64,000 nucleotides of DNA from Nostoc sp. UHCC 0302 (GCF_038096175.1 NZ_CP151099.1:250501-314500); one strand, 5' to 3'. Positions 8,865 to 18,779 are shown, counted from the first letter of the stretch. The notes: generated by a model from the letters alone, not told the origin. Translations and numbers: made by a program.

Positions 8865-10940
8865 TTGTTATTAAATAGTCCTATTATTGCATTTACAATT
8901 CTCCTGGCAGTAATCTTTATTGTACCTCCGGTTTTTGAGAAACTACGACTACCCGGACTGGTGGGTTTACTGGTAGCTGGTGTAATACTAGGTCAAAATG
9001 GCTTAAAGCTACTAGACTCTGAATCTGATACTATTAAACTCCTTTCAGATATCGGTAAAGTCTATTTGATGTTTGTGGCAGGTTTAGAAATTGACTTAGA
9101 GCAATTTCGTAAAACTAGAAATCGTTCAATTGGATTTGGCATCCTCACATTTTTAGTACCATTAATTGCTGGTATTGCGGTCGGACGTTTATTTAATTTT
9201 AGTTGGAATTCTTCTATCTTAATTGGTTCTTTACTTGCTTCCCACACTCTCTTGGCATATCCAATTGTGAGTCGACTGGGAGTTGTAACTAATGAAGCAG
9301 TGACGGTGACAATTGGAGCCACGATTTTTACTGACACAGGTGCTTTGCTCGTACTAGCGATTTGTGTGGGCATTCACGGAGGAGAGTTCACAGCCTTAAG
9401 TTTAGTTACTTTGTTAGGTGGACTTGCAATTTACTCTGTTGTTGTCCTGTTTGGGTTTGACTGGGCAGGAAAAGAGTTTTTTCGACGTACTGGAGAAGAA
9501 CAAAGTAATCAGTTTTTGTTTATATTACTAGCATTGTTTTTGGCTTCTGTAGGAGCGCAAGTAATTGGCGTTGAAAAAATTGTCGGTGCGTTTTTAGCAG
9601 GTTTAGCAGTCAATGATGTTCTAGGACGTAGCCCAGTCAAAGAAAAAATCGAATTTATTGGTAGTGTTTTGTTTATCCCTTGTTTCTTTGTGGACATGGG
9701 ATTGTTAATTAATATTCCGGCATTTATCAAAACTCTCAGTTCAATTTGGCTGGCTTTAGTAATTGTAGTGGCTTTAATTGGCAGCAAATTTATTGCGGCA
9801 TTCTTAGCCAAATTATTGTACCGCTACAACACAGCAGAACTAATGACGATGTGGTCTTTGTCATTGCCACAGGTAGCAGCCACGCTAGCAGCAACATTGG
9901 TTGCTTATCAAACTGTAAATCCTGCGGGTGAGCGGCTGATTAATGAGGGTGTTTTAAACAGTGTAATTGTTCTGATGCTGGTAACTGCAATTTTAGGCCC
10001 AGTAATCACAGCACGCTCTGCAACTGCGTTACAGGTTGGTCAGACAGATTTTGCAACAGATAGTCTTTCAACTTGGTGGGAAAGTGATAAGGGTGAACTC
10101 CTAGAGCAAAATCCCTATCCATTTACTGTAGTAGTACCGATATACAACCCTCAAACCCAGCGGTATTTGATAGAAATGGCAGCGCTGCTGGCTCGTTATG
10201 AATCTGGACGGATTGTGCCATTAGCGATTACCAGAGCGCATATTCAGATGGACAATCCTCAATTAATCACAGCACTTGAACAAAGTCAACAAAGATTGAA
10301 TTCAGCTAAAGAAATCAGTCAAGAATTTGAGGTAGAAGTTTCACCTACAATTCGGATTGATGATGATATAGCTTTGGCAATTAGCCGTACTAGTCGCGAA
10401 CAAAACGCCAGTTTAGTAGTCATGGGTTGGTCGCAGACAACAGGGTTGCGTGCGCGCTTATTTGGTAGTGTAATTGATAGCGTTTTCTGGTCTTCTCATT
10501 GTCCGGTAGCAGTAACACGGCTTTTAAACAGTCCCACAACAATCAAAAAAATTCTTGTACCAGTCGGAGACTTAACCCGTCAAACTATAGGCGCTGTGAG
10601 ATTTGCTCAAATTTTGGCTGATACTAATCAAGCACAAGTGGTATTGTTACACGTGAGCGATCGCAAAACACCACCAACCCTACTGGAAAAATTTACATCC
10701 CAATTGTCTGATATTGTTTCTAAAACTCAATTACAGGTGAATACGACGATTCAAACAGTCAGGGGCGATGATATTGCTAGATTAATTATTCGAGAAGCTC
10801 AGACATTTGATTTAGCAGTCTTACGTTCTGTACGTTATCGCACAGCAGGGGGATTAGCCTTCAGTGAAGTAACAACACAGGTGATTAAAGAATTAAAATG
10901 CTCAATTGTGTTGTTAGGAGAGCCTCATAGTAATTCGTAA
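8865..10940 (+). CDS. CPA2 cation:proton antiporter with C-terminal USP domain
   Basis: A 691-residue fusion. The first 390 or so residues form a multi-span Na+/H+ or K+/H+ exchanger of the Kef/NhaS type. Recognisable elements are LPGLVGLLVAGVILG, FVAGLEIDLEQF, the unwound-helix segment SLLASHTLLAYP and TIFTDTGAL with the ion-binding Asp. The C-terminal 270 residues hold two universal stress protein-like halves (VVMGWSQTTGLRARLFGSVIDSV and ILVPVGDLTRQT...VVLLHVSD), probably cytoplasmic and regulatory. The start is TTG at 8865, with AAAAGG eight bases before it. The final Ser-Asn-Ser and stop codon are made by the ATTCGTA repeat that begins there. Confidence 0.9.
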   Translation: MLLNSPIIAFTILLAVIFIVPPVFEKLRLPGLVGLLVAGVILGQNGLKLLDSESDTIKLLSDIGKVYLMFVAGLEIDLEQFRKTRNRSIGFGILTFLVPLIAGIAVGRLFNFSWNSSILIGSLLASHTLLAYPIVSRLGVVTNEAVTVTIGATIFTDTGALLVLAICVGIHGGEFTALSLVTLLGGLAIYSVVVLFGFDWAGKEFFRRTGEEQSNQFLFILLALFLASVGAQVIGVEKIVGAFLAGLAVNDVLGRSPVKEKIEFIGSVLFIPCFFVDMGLLINIPAFIKTLSSIWLALVIVVALIGSKFIAAFLAKLLYRYNTAELMTMWSLSLPQVAATLAATLVAYQTVNPAGERLINEGVLNSVIVLMLVTAILGPVITARSATALQVGQTDFATDSLSTWWESDKGELLEQNPYPFTVVVPIYNPQTQRYLIEMAALLARYESGRIVPLAITRAHIQMDNPQLITALEQSQQRLNSAKEISQEFEVEVSPTIRIDDDIALAISRTSREQNASLVVMGWSQTTGLRARLFGSVIDSVFWSSHCPVAVTRLLNSPTTIKKILVPVGDLTRQTIGAVRFAQILADTNQAQVVLLHVSDRKTPPTLLEKFTSQLSDIVSKTQLQVNTTIQTVRGDDIARLIIREAQTFDLAVLRSVRYRTAGGLAFSEVTTQVIKELKCSIVLLGEPHSNS

Positions 10941-10963
10941 TTCGTAATTCGTAATTCGTAATT
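10931..10963. repeat. tandem heptamer TAATTCG, 4.7 copies
   Basis: Short tandemly repeated repetitive sequence. It starts inside the 3' end of the antiporter gene and supplies its stop codon. Confidence 0.9.
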
Positions 10964-10968
10964 AAAAA

Positions 10969-11151
10969 GTTATCCCTCTTTTGTCACTTTTGGTAGAGAA
11001 TAATTTGTAACCCTTGCCCAGATAGGATTTTAACTGTAGAGCTTTCCTGGAAGGTTTCTATTAGCTTGCGATCGCTAATCTTCCCGCTAAATCTACGTTT
11101 CATTATTTAGCCCCAATTTTTATTTCCCCAGAGTAACAAAAGAGGGATAAC
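10969..11151. mobile_element. MITE-like element with 16-base inverted ends
   Basis: A 183-base unit bounded by perfect 16-base inverted repeats (GTTATCCCTCTTTTGT and its complement), with no coding capacity and one HIP1 site inside. Both flanks are A-rich, so a short AAA duplication is possible but cannot be proved. It is probably a non-autonomous insertion element. Confidence 0.55.
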
Positions 11152-11197
11152 AAATTCAGCCTTGCCACGCAACTATCAAAACTGTTTCTGCTGCCTT

Positions 11198-12127
11198 CTA
11201 CTTATAATCTTGCAAAAACTTAATAATTGCTGCATTTAATACTTTATAAGCACCAGTTGAAGCATCATGACAGCAGTTCGGCAAAATTTTTAACTGAGAA
11301 TTGGGTAAGCGTTGATGCAATTTTTCACCATGACTAGCCGGAAACCAGCTATCTTGCTCACCCCATAAAATTAGTGTAGGACACTCAATAGCACTAAGAT
11401 TATTTTGAATCTGCGTGAGCATATTTGGCTTATTAGTTTGACAATGCTCAATTTCTCGCGCTGCTATTTGCAAATCTTCAGCGACTTTCACAAGAGTACC
11501 AGGCAATTCAATAAATGGATAAGTTATCCAATAGACATCTTCTTGTGTAAGTATTGATGGATCGAACAGTACCGCACGCCTTTCTATTGCCATAATTTCT
11601 CTTACGAGAGGAGCAAAAAAATATGCTAGACGCAAGCTGTCAACTGTTTGCACTATTTCTAAAGGTATTTGGGCAAGCATCCACATAGCCCAATGGGGTA
11701 AACGTTCGGTAAAAATAGGAGCATTGACTATTACCAACTGCTTGATTAATTCGGGATTTTTTTCAGCAAGCGCCAGGGCTACTAATGCTCCTAAAGATTC
11801 TGCCACAATCACTACAGGCTCATCACATAATGCCCGAATAATCCTTTCAAACTCAATGATTTGATGCCCGTTATGTTCTCTACGAGACGAGGGTTTTTCT
11901 GAAAAACCAAAGCCTTTAGCATCAAAACAAATTACCCGAAAATATTTAGATAATGGTGCAATACTGTAACGCCAATTATAGCTCCAACTGCCCATACCAT
12001 GTAACAAAATTAACGGTCTACCTATACCTTTTTCACCATAAGCAATTTGTGTAGGATACCCATTAGCATCAGTAATAACTAAACTTTGCCGCCCTTGAGG
12101 AAAAGTGGCTTGCCACCAATCTTTCAT
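11198..12127 (-). CDS. alpha/beta hydrolase
   Basis: A 309-residue alpha/beta-fold hydrolase without a signal peptide. The oxyanion loop is LLHGMGSWSYNW. The nucleophile elbow is VAESLGAL, where the usual first Gly is Ala; catalytic Asp is in LWGEQDSW and His in NCCHDAS. The substrate cannot be told from the sequence; relatives include epoxide hydrolases, haloalkane dehalogenases and lipases. It is 19 bases downstream of the DUF4112 gene on the same strand, so the two are probably cotranscribed. Confidence 0.88.
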   Translation of the reverse strand: MKDWWQATFPQGRQSLVITDANGYPTQIAYGEKGIGRPLILLHGMGSWSYNWRYSIAPLSKYFRVICFDAKGFGFSEKPSSRREHNGHQIIEFERIIRALCDEPVVIVAESLGALVALALAEKNPELIKQLVIVNAPIFTERLPHWAMWMLAQIPLEIVQTVDSLRLAYFFAPLVREIMAIERRAVLFDPSILTQEDVYWITYPFIELPGTLVKVAEDLQIAAREIEHCQTNKPNMLTQIQNNLSAIECPTLILWGEQDSWFPASHGEKLHQRLPNSQLKILPNCCHDASTGAYKVLNAAIIKFLQDYK

Positions 12128-12146
12128 TACTTTATTAATAACTAAC

Positions 12147-12650
12147 TTAAGCGCCAGTGAAGAAGTTCAACAGTATTCTAATTATTATCACGGGCAATGC
12201 TACTAAGACAATTGCAAGCAACAAAAGTCCCGCAAAAAGGGCAAAGATAAACCACCTGTCTGCACTCCTCTGCTGCGTCGGAAACTTGAGGTGTTCTTCC
12301 AAAAGCTTAATATTGTGAGTGTTAGCTGTCCAAGCAAAATCAAAAAAGTCTCCCAGCAGTGGGATAGAGCCTACTAACCCATCGACGATGATATTTAAAA
12401 CCATTCTGCCTAAAGTGGCTCTAGATGCACCTAGCCGTGCGGCTTCTAGAATAATATAGCTAGAAAGCATTACTCCCAAAAAATCACCACCAATAGGTAT
12501 AAGTCCAATAATTGGATCTAAACCAATACCAACCTGAGTTCCAGGAATGGTAACGAGATTATCCAACAGCCGACTCATCTGGCGCAGACGCTTCAAAGTA
12601 GGCGCTTTGGCATCAGGTTCAATCATCGAATACCGAGGAGATTCAGACAT
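12147..12650 (-). CDS. DUF4112 family membrane protein
   Basis: A 167-residue protein matching the DUF4112 pattern: LDNLVTIPGTQVGIGLDPIIGLIPIGGD followed by GSIPLLGDFFDFAWTANTHN. Two hydrophobic Gly-rich segments and a strong C-terminal span (FALFAGLLLLAIVLVALPV) suggest an integral membrane protein. The function of DUF4112 is unknown. It precedes the hydrolase gene and follows the YihY gene on the same strand. Confidence 0.85.
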   Translation of the reverse strand: MSESPRYSMIEPDAKAPTLKRLRQMSRLLDNLVTIPGTQVGIGLDPIIGLIPIGGDFLGVMLSSYIILEAARLGASRATLGRMVLNIIVDGLVGSIPLLGDFFDFAWTANTHNIKLLEEHLKFPTQQRSADRWFIFALFAGLLLLAIVLVALPVIIIRILLNFFTGA

Positions 12651-12742
12651 TGAGGCGATCGCTTATTTCTATTTGTATTGAATAGTTAGAGATTTTACTC
12701 TCATACTGTGATTTTGCAACAGTTTACTCACGGAATCTATAG

Positions 12743-13642
12743 CTAGATTATTTCTGTAGACTGGGACTGCGTTTTTGGGCGCATATCTTCACCGACCGTT
12801 ACATTCAACTGGTCGCCTACCAATAGAACAACAGCGCTTAACCACAACCAGAGCATTAAAACTATCACAGCCCCTACTGCACCATATACTTTATTATAGT
12901 TACCGAAATTCGCCACATACAGCCGAAATAAGGCAGATAATATTGCCCAAAAAACAGCTGCTAAAATTGCTCCCGGCATCATTGGTGTACCTGGGTTCCA
13001 CCGACTAGGGCCGTAGCGATAGATAAAGCTAAAGGCCACTGCAACAATACTTAAAACTAAAGGCCAGCGCAACAGTTGCCAAAGATGCAATAAAAATATC
13101 AAAGAAATATTTTCACGCACCACCATCCCCAACAGTAAGTCGCTGAGAAACACTAGAAAAGAAGCCAACACCAACAGCACGATAGTCCCCATTGTTAATC
13201 CTAGAGAGACTAGTTTGGCTTTCCAAAAGGGGCGGATCTTTTCTGAAGGAATTTGATGAATTTGGTCGAAGGCTGTCATTGCAGTATTCACCGCCCCAGA
13301 AGCAGTCCAAATAGCGATCGCAAAGCTGAGAGAAAACAAACCACTGTTTTTGGAGTTAGTAATCTCTGTGGTGGCAAAGTCGCGAATTAGAACCAGAGCT
13401 TCTTCTGGTAGAACTTGACTCAGTTGCACCGCCAGTTGTTTAAATGTGTTTTGTAAAGATTCTGCCAACAAGCCAATAGCCGTGATTAGAGCAAGAATTG
13501 CTGGAAACAAGGATAACATTGCATTGTAGGCAATTTCCGAGGCAAGTCCCAAAAGTCGTCTTTCGGCTGTCCTCGCGAAAGTTTTCTTGAGCGTGCGCCA
13601 GTTTAGATGGCGAAAAAAACGGACAAAACGAGGATTTGCCAT
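12743..13642 (-). CDS. YihY/virulence factor BrkB family membrane protein
   Basis: A 299-residue protein with about six spans and family landmarks: LASEIAYNAMLSLFPAILALI near residue 35, WTASGAVNTAMTAFDQIH, the central FIYRYGPSR loop and GAVGAVIVLMLWLWLSAVVLLVGDQLN. It is annotated in databases as YihY/BrkB, formerly and wrongly called ribonuclease BN. The transport or structural role remains unproved. It heads a same-strand group with the DUF4112 and hydrolase genes. Confidence 0.9.
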   Translation of the reverse strand: MANPRFVRFFRHLNWRTLKKTFARTAERRLLGLASEIAYNAMLSLFPAILALITAIGLLAESLQNTFKQLAVQLSQVLPEEALVLIRDFATTEITNSKNSGLFSLSFAIAIWTASGAVNTAMTAFDQIHQIPSEKIRPFWKAKLVSLGLTMGTIVLLVLASFLVFLSDLLLGMVVRENISLIFLLHLWQLLRWPLVLSIVAVAFSFIYRYGPSRWNPGTPMMPGAILAAVFWAILSALFRLYVANFGNYNKVYGAVGAVIVLMLWLWLSAVVLLVGDQLNVTVGEDMRPKTQSQSTEII

Positions 13643-13754
13643 AATTTCGAGTTAAAACTGGTTGAGTTTCTCAAATACTCTCCCAAATATTGTGTCGCGA
13701 TCGCATCTATCTTTTTACTTTTACTTCTCTTTACCGCAAAAATACTGATGATAG

Positions 13755-13902
13755 TAGCAGAGGGGCAGGGCGCAGGGAGCAGGGAGCAGGTGGTCGCACC
13801 TCGACTCCGCTCGGCGACCACCGAGCGTAGCCGAGGTGGAGCAGGGGGCAGAAGGAGAAGAATATACTACTGACAAATGACAAATGACAAATGACCAATG
13901 AC
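13755..13902. repeat. STRR and palindromic repeat cluster
   Basis: GCAGGGA heptamers surround a palindromic GGTGGTCGCACCTCGACTCC segment and are followed by four ACAAATG-type heptamers (13871-13902). Apparent reading frames here on both strands are repeat artefacts. Confidence 0.8.
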
Positions 13903-13904
13903 TT

Positions 13905-14372
13905 ATGAATCAAGATTTTACACAACAATGGCTGACGGAAATTCAAGCGCTTAGAGAGCAGCTGGCTGAACTTCAACGCGAGCGCGATGTTGCTTGGGAA
14001 AGCGCCCAAAAATGGCGTAAACTTTACAATACTGAAGCAGAACAACGCCGCACAGATTCTCATCTATCTCAGCAGGCGATCGCATCTCTCAAGGCAAAGC
14101 TTCAGCAACTCCAAGGCATTGAGGACGGAACACTCGCTGAAGGTGCAGCAGTCACAGCCATTCAGCAAGAAATAAAACAACTAAAATCTGTAGAAGACTG
14201 GCAAGCCAAACTCATCGCCGTTATTAAAGAACGCGATCGCTTACAACAAGCTTTGAAAACTGAGCAAGAAAATCACGCCCAAACCCGCAAAAGCCTCACC
14301 ACCGCCTTGGGCGATGCCATTGATAGCTTGACACGAGAACGAGCCAGTAAAGAGGCGGGGAGCAGGGGATAG
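13905..14372 (+). CDS. coiled-coil protein of unknown function
   Basis: A 155-residue, almost wholly helical protein with heptad character (WLTEIQALREQLAELQRERD, IKQLKSVEDWQAKLIAVIKERDRL). I do not recognise a named domain; similar short coiled-coil proteins are common in cyanobacteria. The start lies only three bases after an ACAAATG repeat array and has no good ribosome site. The last residues (EAGSRG) are encoded by the GGGGAGC-type repeat that begins at the gene's end, so the original C-terminus has probably been replaced. Confidence 0.7.
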   Translation: MNQDFTQQWLTEIQALREQLAELQRERDVAWESAQKWRKLYNTEAEQRRTDSHLSQQAIASLKAKLQQLQGIEDGTLAEGAAVTAIQQEIKQLKSVEDWQAKLIAVIKERDRLQQALKTEQENHAQTRKSLTTALGDAIDSLTRERASKEAGSRG

Positions 14373-14417
14373 AGGGGCAAAGGGGTAGGGGGAGATGAAG
14401 GAAAAATAACTAACTCT

Positions 14418-14481
14418 TGTACAGACGCGATTAATCGTGTCTGTACAGGAGTCGTAGAGACGCGATTAATCGCGTCTCTAC
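14418..14481. repeat. pair of ACGCGATTAATCG palindromes
   Basis: Two near-identical palindromic units, 14418-14447 (arms TGTACAGAC) and 14454-14481 (arms GTAGAGAC), share the core GCGATTAATCG. A hybrid of the two is found inside the porin gene at 18897. They lie between convergent genes and could act as a bidirectional terminator. Confidence 0.8.
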
Positions 14482-14494
14482 TTCTGCCTTCTTC

Positions 14495-15586
14495 CTAAAA
14501 TCCCATCGCTTCAGCCACTGCCCCTAGTTCAGCTACGATGCCTTGTTTAAATTGACTTTTATTGTGTTTGATGGCTGTATCTGGGTCTTTGAGACCATTG
14601 CCGGTGAGGACGCAAACGACTGTCGCCCCTGTAGGAACTTGGTCTTTAACTTGCAACAACCCAGCTACAGAAGCAGCGCTGGCAGGTTCGCAGAAGATAC
14701 CTTCAGATGCTGCTAAAAGTCGATAGGCATCAAGAATTTCTGCATCGGTAACGGCGTGGAAACTTCCCATACTCGCTGATTGTGCCGCGATCGCTTTTTC
14801 CCAACTGGCTGGGTTACCAATGCGAATTGCTGTTGCTAAGGTTTCGGGATTCTCCACTGGTTGACCGTTCACTAAAGGAGCTGCACCTGCGGCTTGGAAT
14901 CCCATCATCCGAGGTAGGCGATCGCACTTTCCATCTTGATGATATTGACAAAATCCCATCCAATATGCTGTGATGTTTCCCGCGTTGCCTACGGGAATGC
15001 ACAACCAATCTGGAGCATCGCCTAGCGCATCGACAACTTCAAAAGCGCCTGTTTTCTGTCCCTCCAAGCGATAGGGATTCACCGAATTCACCAAAGTTAC
15101 TGGATAGCTCTCTGCCATCTCGCGGACAATTTCTAGCGCTTGGTCAAAATTACCTTTAATTGCCAGTACTTCTGCCCCATATAGCAATGCTTGTGCTAAT
15201 TTGCCTAATGCGACATAGCCATCGGGAATCAGTACAAACGCACTCATACCTCCACGTCGAGCATAAGCGGCTGCGGCTGCTGAAGTGTTACCCGTACTGG
15301 CACAAATTACTGCTTTTGCCCCTTCTTCCTTAGCCTTGGAAATTGCCATTGTCATCCCCCGGTCTTTGAAGCTGCCGGTGGGATTAAGACCGTCGTATTT
15401 CACAAATACACGTACTTTTCTACCAATGCGTTCTGCGATCGCCGGCACTGGGATTAAGGGAGTATTACCCTCTAATAAGGTGACAACAGGCGTTGTTTCG
15501 CTGACAGGCAAGTATTGGCGATAGGCTTCTATCAGTCCAGGCCAAGGTTGGCGATAAGATTTAGCAGTAGACAGGCTCAAAGTCAC
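14495..15586 (-). CDS. thrC: threonine synthase
   Basis: Converts O-phospho-homoserine to threonine using pyridoxal phosphate, the last step of threonine synthesis. The 363-residue protein carries [10 protein letters not shown], the PLP lysine in PTGSFKDRG (Lys74), the [14 protein letters not shown] phosphate-binding loop, PVGNAGN and the C-terminal [12 protein letters not shown]. The start is GTG at 15586, since no in-frame ATG precedes the conserved region. No Shine-Dalgarno site is visible, because a GGGATTG heptamer array begins seven bases upstream. Expression may therefore depend on signals within or beyond the repeat. Confidence 0.95.
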   Translation of the reverse strand: MTLSLSTAKSYRQPWPGLIEAYRQYLPVSETTPVVTLLEGNTPLIPVPAIAERIGRKVRVFVKYDGLNPTGSFKDRGMTMAISKAKEEGAKAVICASTGNTSAAAAAYARRGGMSAFVLIPDGYVALGKLAQALLYGAEVLAIKGNFDQALEIVREMAESYPVTLVNSVNPYRLEGQKTGAFEVVDALGDAPDWLCIPVGNAGNITAYWMGFCQYHQDGKCDRLPRMMGFQAAGAAPLVNGQPVENPETLATAIRIGNPASWEKAIAAQSASMGSFHAVTDAEILDAYRLLAASEGIFCEPASAASVAGLLQVKDQVPTGATVVCVLTGNGLKDPDTAIKHNKSQFKQGIVAELGAVAEAMGF

Positions 15587-15592
15587 GGTATT

Positions 15593-15681
15593 TACTAGGG
15601 ATTGGGGATTGGGTACTAGGGATTGGGTACTGGGGATTGGGGATTGGGTACTAGGGATTGGGTACTGGGGATTGGGGATTT
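15593..15681. repeat. STRR array of GGGATTG and GGTACTG heptamers
   Basis: About a dozen degenerate heptamers (GGGATTG, GGTACTA, GGTACTG) lie immediately upstream of thrC. Confidence 0.9.
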
Positions 15682-15727
15682 GATATGCAGTATTGATAAG
15701 TGTTCAGTAGTTATTTTTGTTTCTCTT

Positions 15728-15760
15728 CCCAGTCACCAGTCCCCAGTTCCCAGTCCCCAG
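15728..15760. repeat. STRR array of CCCCAGT heptamers
   Basis: Four to five copies of CCCAGTC/CCCCAGT. This is roughly the complement of the preceding array, so the two could form a large stem. Confidence 0.85.
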
Positions 15761-15923
15761 TATCTTCACTGGAACACTACTATTACAATCGTAGTCTCTT
15801 ATGATGAAACCTAAAACCCATTAGAGTAAATGATTGAAAGTATACAATTTTTTAACAAAGGTTAAAATTACATTATTATATTATCTCTAATGGTGTGAGT
15901 TTAAGTTGTGGATTTAATAAGTT

Positions 15924-16115
15924 ATGCCTACTCTTTCATCTAGTGTTTCTACCCGCGAGTCCAATACTCTATTGGCTAGTAAGTTAACAAAATCCTGTTA
16001 CCAAGACGATCAACAAGCCAAATTCATGAACTTGCAGGAGGAGGTAGACTCTTTATTGCAGCAATTGCAAAACCTGAAGCGTCAACGTGTAGAAAATTGT
16101 AACCAAGGAGAATAG
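15924..16115 (+). CDS. small cyanobacterial protein with C-terminal coiled coil
   Basis: A 63-residue protein with an unstructured N-terminus and a C-terminal helix (AKFMNLQEEVDSLLQQLQNL) of coiled-coil character. I recall no function; the composition looks like a conserved small cyanobacterial protein rather than a chance frame. The upstream region (AATAAGTTATG) has only a weak ribosome site. It converges with the large minus-strand gene that follows. Confidence 0.6.
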   Translation: MPTLSSSVSTRESNTLLASKLTKSCYQDDQQAKFMNLQEEVDSLLQQLQNLKRQRVENCNQGE

Positions 16116-16176
16116 GTCTGTTTTTCAAACAACGATCGCCAGCATTTCTTTACTTGAGAATTCTAGTAAGGGATAA

Positions 16177-18549
16177 CTATTCAAAGCGCTGATTTTTGTC
16201 TGACCAGCGCCTCAAACTATATTTATCGGCACTCTCTACTAATAAAGCTAGAGATTGCGTATCTCTTAGCTTGGCGATCGCTGTTAATGTTTGTTGGTGA
16301 TTTTTTTCAAAATCTGTGTAAATTATATTACCACTATCAGAAAAAATTAGGGTACGGGGACGGAATTGATTTTTTTTGTCTTCCAAAATTCCAGGTTCAT
16401 TTTGATTCAAGGATGCGATAGCTGCTGCCGAGATACTCAGTACGGTTTCTGGTTTGGCATTACTTGTTAAATCAATCACTTGCACAGGCCAATAACCCAA
16501 TTTTTCCTGCATCTCCTCAAAGCTAGGAATAGGGCCAGCCGAAATGTCACCAGATTCTTGTAATGAACGCCACACAGTTAGTAAAATTTTCTGTAGCCCT
16601 TGAGGATTTTGTTTATATAATTCTTCTAGCGCGATCGGAGATGGTAGCACCCATTCTAGGGCTGCATCTGTTAGCGCCAAAGGTCTGGGTTGAAGAGTAT
16701 TATTTTGCTGGTCTGGAATTTTATCACCAGCAGCTAATAGGCGTAAAACTCCGCTTTGCAGTTGCACCGCTTTGATAGTAGCCGTGGTTATTTGTTGTTC
16801 TCCGTTTGCTAGCCAGACAATTATTTGAATTGTTGGGTCAGAACTAATACCCAAAGTTTCCCAGAAAAATGTAACTGGGGAAGTTTTGGGTAGCTTCAAA
16901 TTCTCAAAGGGAAAATTTAGCCAGCGTTTACCGTCGTTAAATGCATTCACTTCCACCTGATACCAAACCTGGTTATCTGTAAGTTTCAGTTCTGCTGTAG
17001 AATCTGGTTGCAGCCAGTCGCTACTGGTAACTTGAGTAATTGCTTGTACCGAACCAACAATCTGACTGGGGTGAGTAGGAGTGATTTGTGACTTTGCTAT
17101 TTCACTATTAAATCTTTCTAACAAACTTTGAATATCGGCAAGAGTCGCTTTTGTGATTTGTGGTTGTGCTATCAACCAAGAATTAGCACGTTCTTCTCCT
17201 CGCTGAACTGCTAAAATCAAGGCTGTCCAAGTTTGCACCTCTGGTCTATTTGGGTTGACTCGCAACGCTGTTGTTGTGCGATTCCACAAGCGTCCATCAT
17301 CGGCTTTAAGTAAGCTGGCAATTTCTTGGGTATTATGTGGTGATGCTGCTAACACCTGTAAAGCTTTTTCCCAACGGCCATCAATCAAATCTGCGAGTAC
17401 TTCTTGTCCTGGACTTACCCAACTTTTATCAGCTTGAGTTTTGGTAAGTTGGGAATGTAAGCGAATTACATCCATTTGCGCTTGCGCCGCCTCTGTCAAA
17501 ATCCCTTTTCTCTGTTTCTGGATGAATTTCAACCACTCAAATGCTGGTGTCCACAGTCCGCTGCGGGCAATTAATAGGGCATTAAGGTATGCAGAATCTT
17601 TGATGGCTGGGGATTTGAGAGTAATTTCTTCTAATTGAATGGGTTTGAGAAATAATTTTAGAGGTTTAACTTGGTAAACCTGTAAGTGCGGTTCTAAACC
17701 GACTGTTTGATCAACAACTAACTCTTTTCTACTATCACCAGTTACCTGTTGCCATTTGGGCAATTGTCCATTAGGGCTTCTCCAAGCCAACATCTGCTGC
17801 AAGTTAGTGCGTTCTGGATTGTAGTATACGATGTAACCGTAGGCGATAGCTGCGCCAACGTCTGCGACGAACGCACTAGTTCCTTCTTGGCGCTGACCCT
17901 GCAAATAAAACCAAATCCCTGATGATGGGGTAGTTCCCTCAAAACGTTTGATTTCATTTAAAGGTAGAAGCGTACTGCTATCCTGCTGTTCTGATATAGC
18001 ATTAGCTACAAAAGATTCTTCTATACCAGTTATAGACAGTTGATTTGCTAGATAATAGTACTTTTCCGGCTGGGATTGAAACTTCAATTCTTGTGAGTGT
18101 CGATAAACCCTAAGTTCAACAAGGTCTTGGCAATCAGACTGACAATTAGCACGTTGCCGAAAAACTGGTAGTAAAAAGGATTTTTCTACATCTTCATCCA
18201 AAGCCAGAGATTTTCCAGCTATTTGTTTTTGTTGACTCAGACTAGCTTGAATTTCATTGAGAGTTAGGGGATGTTCGCCTTGACCGAGAGGAATTTGCGC
18301 CCATTCTGGTAAAACGTTATTTAGCCAGATTACCTGATCTGGATTGAAGAAAAAGAGAATGCTAATCCAGGCAAAGGCCATAATTAAACCAGCACTACTC
18401 AGCAAAATTGCGATCGCGATCGTTGACAATATCAAACTTCCCCGCTTCGTCTTTTGTTGGGGTTTTTTGACAGCGCGTTTGGTCGCACCTGCATGAGGTT
18501 TATTTAGTTTAGAAGCCTTTGATGTCAGCTTGCGCGAACGTTTTACCAT
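16177..18549 (-). CDS. large single-TM protein of unknown function
   Basis: About 790 residues. The N-terminal 35 residues are strongly basic. One membrane span follows (ILSTIAIAILLSSAGLIMAFAW, about residues 40-65), so it is probably anchored with a large periplasmic or lumenal part. The body shows no catalytic motif I recognise. Helical repeat-like stretches near residues 320-480 could be a TPR-type solenoid. The ATG at 18549 is preferred to the in-frame TTG at 18561 because GAGA lies upstream. Its promoter region toward the porin gene contains STRR DNA. Confidence 0.75.
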   Translation of the reverse strand: MVKRSRKLTSKASKLNKPHAGATKRAVKKPQQKTKRGSLILSTIAIAILLSSAGLIMAFAWISILFFFNPDQVIWLNNVLPEWAQIPLGQGEHPLTLNEIQASLSQQKQIAGKSLALDEDVEKSFLLPVFRQRANCQSDCQDLVELRVYRHSQELKFQSQPEKYYYLANQLSITGIEESFVANAISEQQDSSTLLPLNEIKRFEGTTPSSGIWFYLQGQRQEGTSAFVADVGAAIAYGYIVYYNPERTNLQQMLAWRSPNGQLPKWQQVTGDSRKELVVDQTVGLEPHLQVYQVKPLKLFLKPIQLEEITLKSPAIKDSAYLNALLIARSGLWTPAFEWLKFIQKQRKGILTEAAQAQMDVIRLHSQLTKTQADKSWVSPGQEVLADLIDGRWEKALQVLAASPHNTQEIASLLKADDGRLWNRTTTALRVNPNRPEVQTWTALILAVQRGEERANSWLIAQPQITKATLADIQSLLERFNSEIAKSQITPTHPSQIVGSVQAITQVTSSDWLQPDSTAELKLTDNQVWYQVEVNAFNDGKRWLNFPFENLKLPKTSPVTFFWETLGISSDPTIQIIVWLANGEQQITTATIKAVQLQSGVLRLLAAGDKIPDQQNNTLQPRPLALTDAALEWVLPSPIALEELYKQNPQGLQKILLTVWRSLQESGDISAGPIPSFEEMQEKLGYWPVQVIDLTSNAKPETVLSISAAAIASLNQNEPGILEDKKNQFRPRTLIFSDSGNIIYTDFEKNHQQTLTAIAKLRDTQSLALLVESADKYSLRRWSDKNQRFE

Positions 18550-18567
18550 ATTAGTTCTCAAATCTTA

Positions 18568-18650
18568 TTGGGCATTGGGCATTGGAAAGAATTTAGTTCC
18601 CAGTACCCAGTACCTAGTATCCAGCCCCCAATCCCTAATACCCTGTTATA
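18568..18650. repeat. STRR cluster between divergent genes
   Basis: GGGCATT heptamers are followed by CCCAGTA/CCTAGTA heptamers in the opposite sense. Open frames across this region are artefacts. Confidence 0.8.
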
Positions 18651-18779
18651 CTCTCGCTTTAAGAAGTTGCCTAGAAAGAATAAGTCTAATTTTGCACAAA
18701 ATCCGTACATTTCCCCATGTAGACGCCAGATAATCAAGAATACACTCTTCACGTAAGTGTGTGAGCAGAGTATAAAACT

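Noticed and set aside
14454-14481. Perfect palindrome as a specific thrC terminator or operator
   Set aside because: The same unit occurs next to it and inside the porin gene, so it is an interspersed repeat, though it may also terminate transcription.
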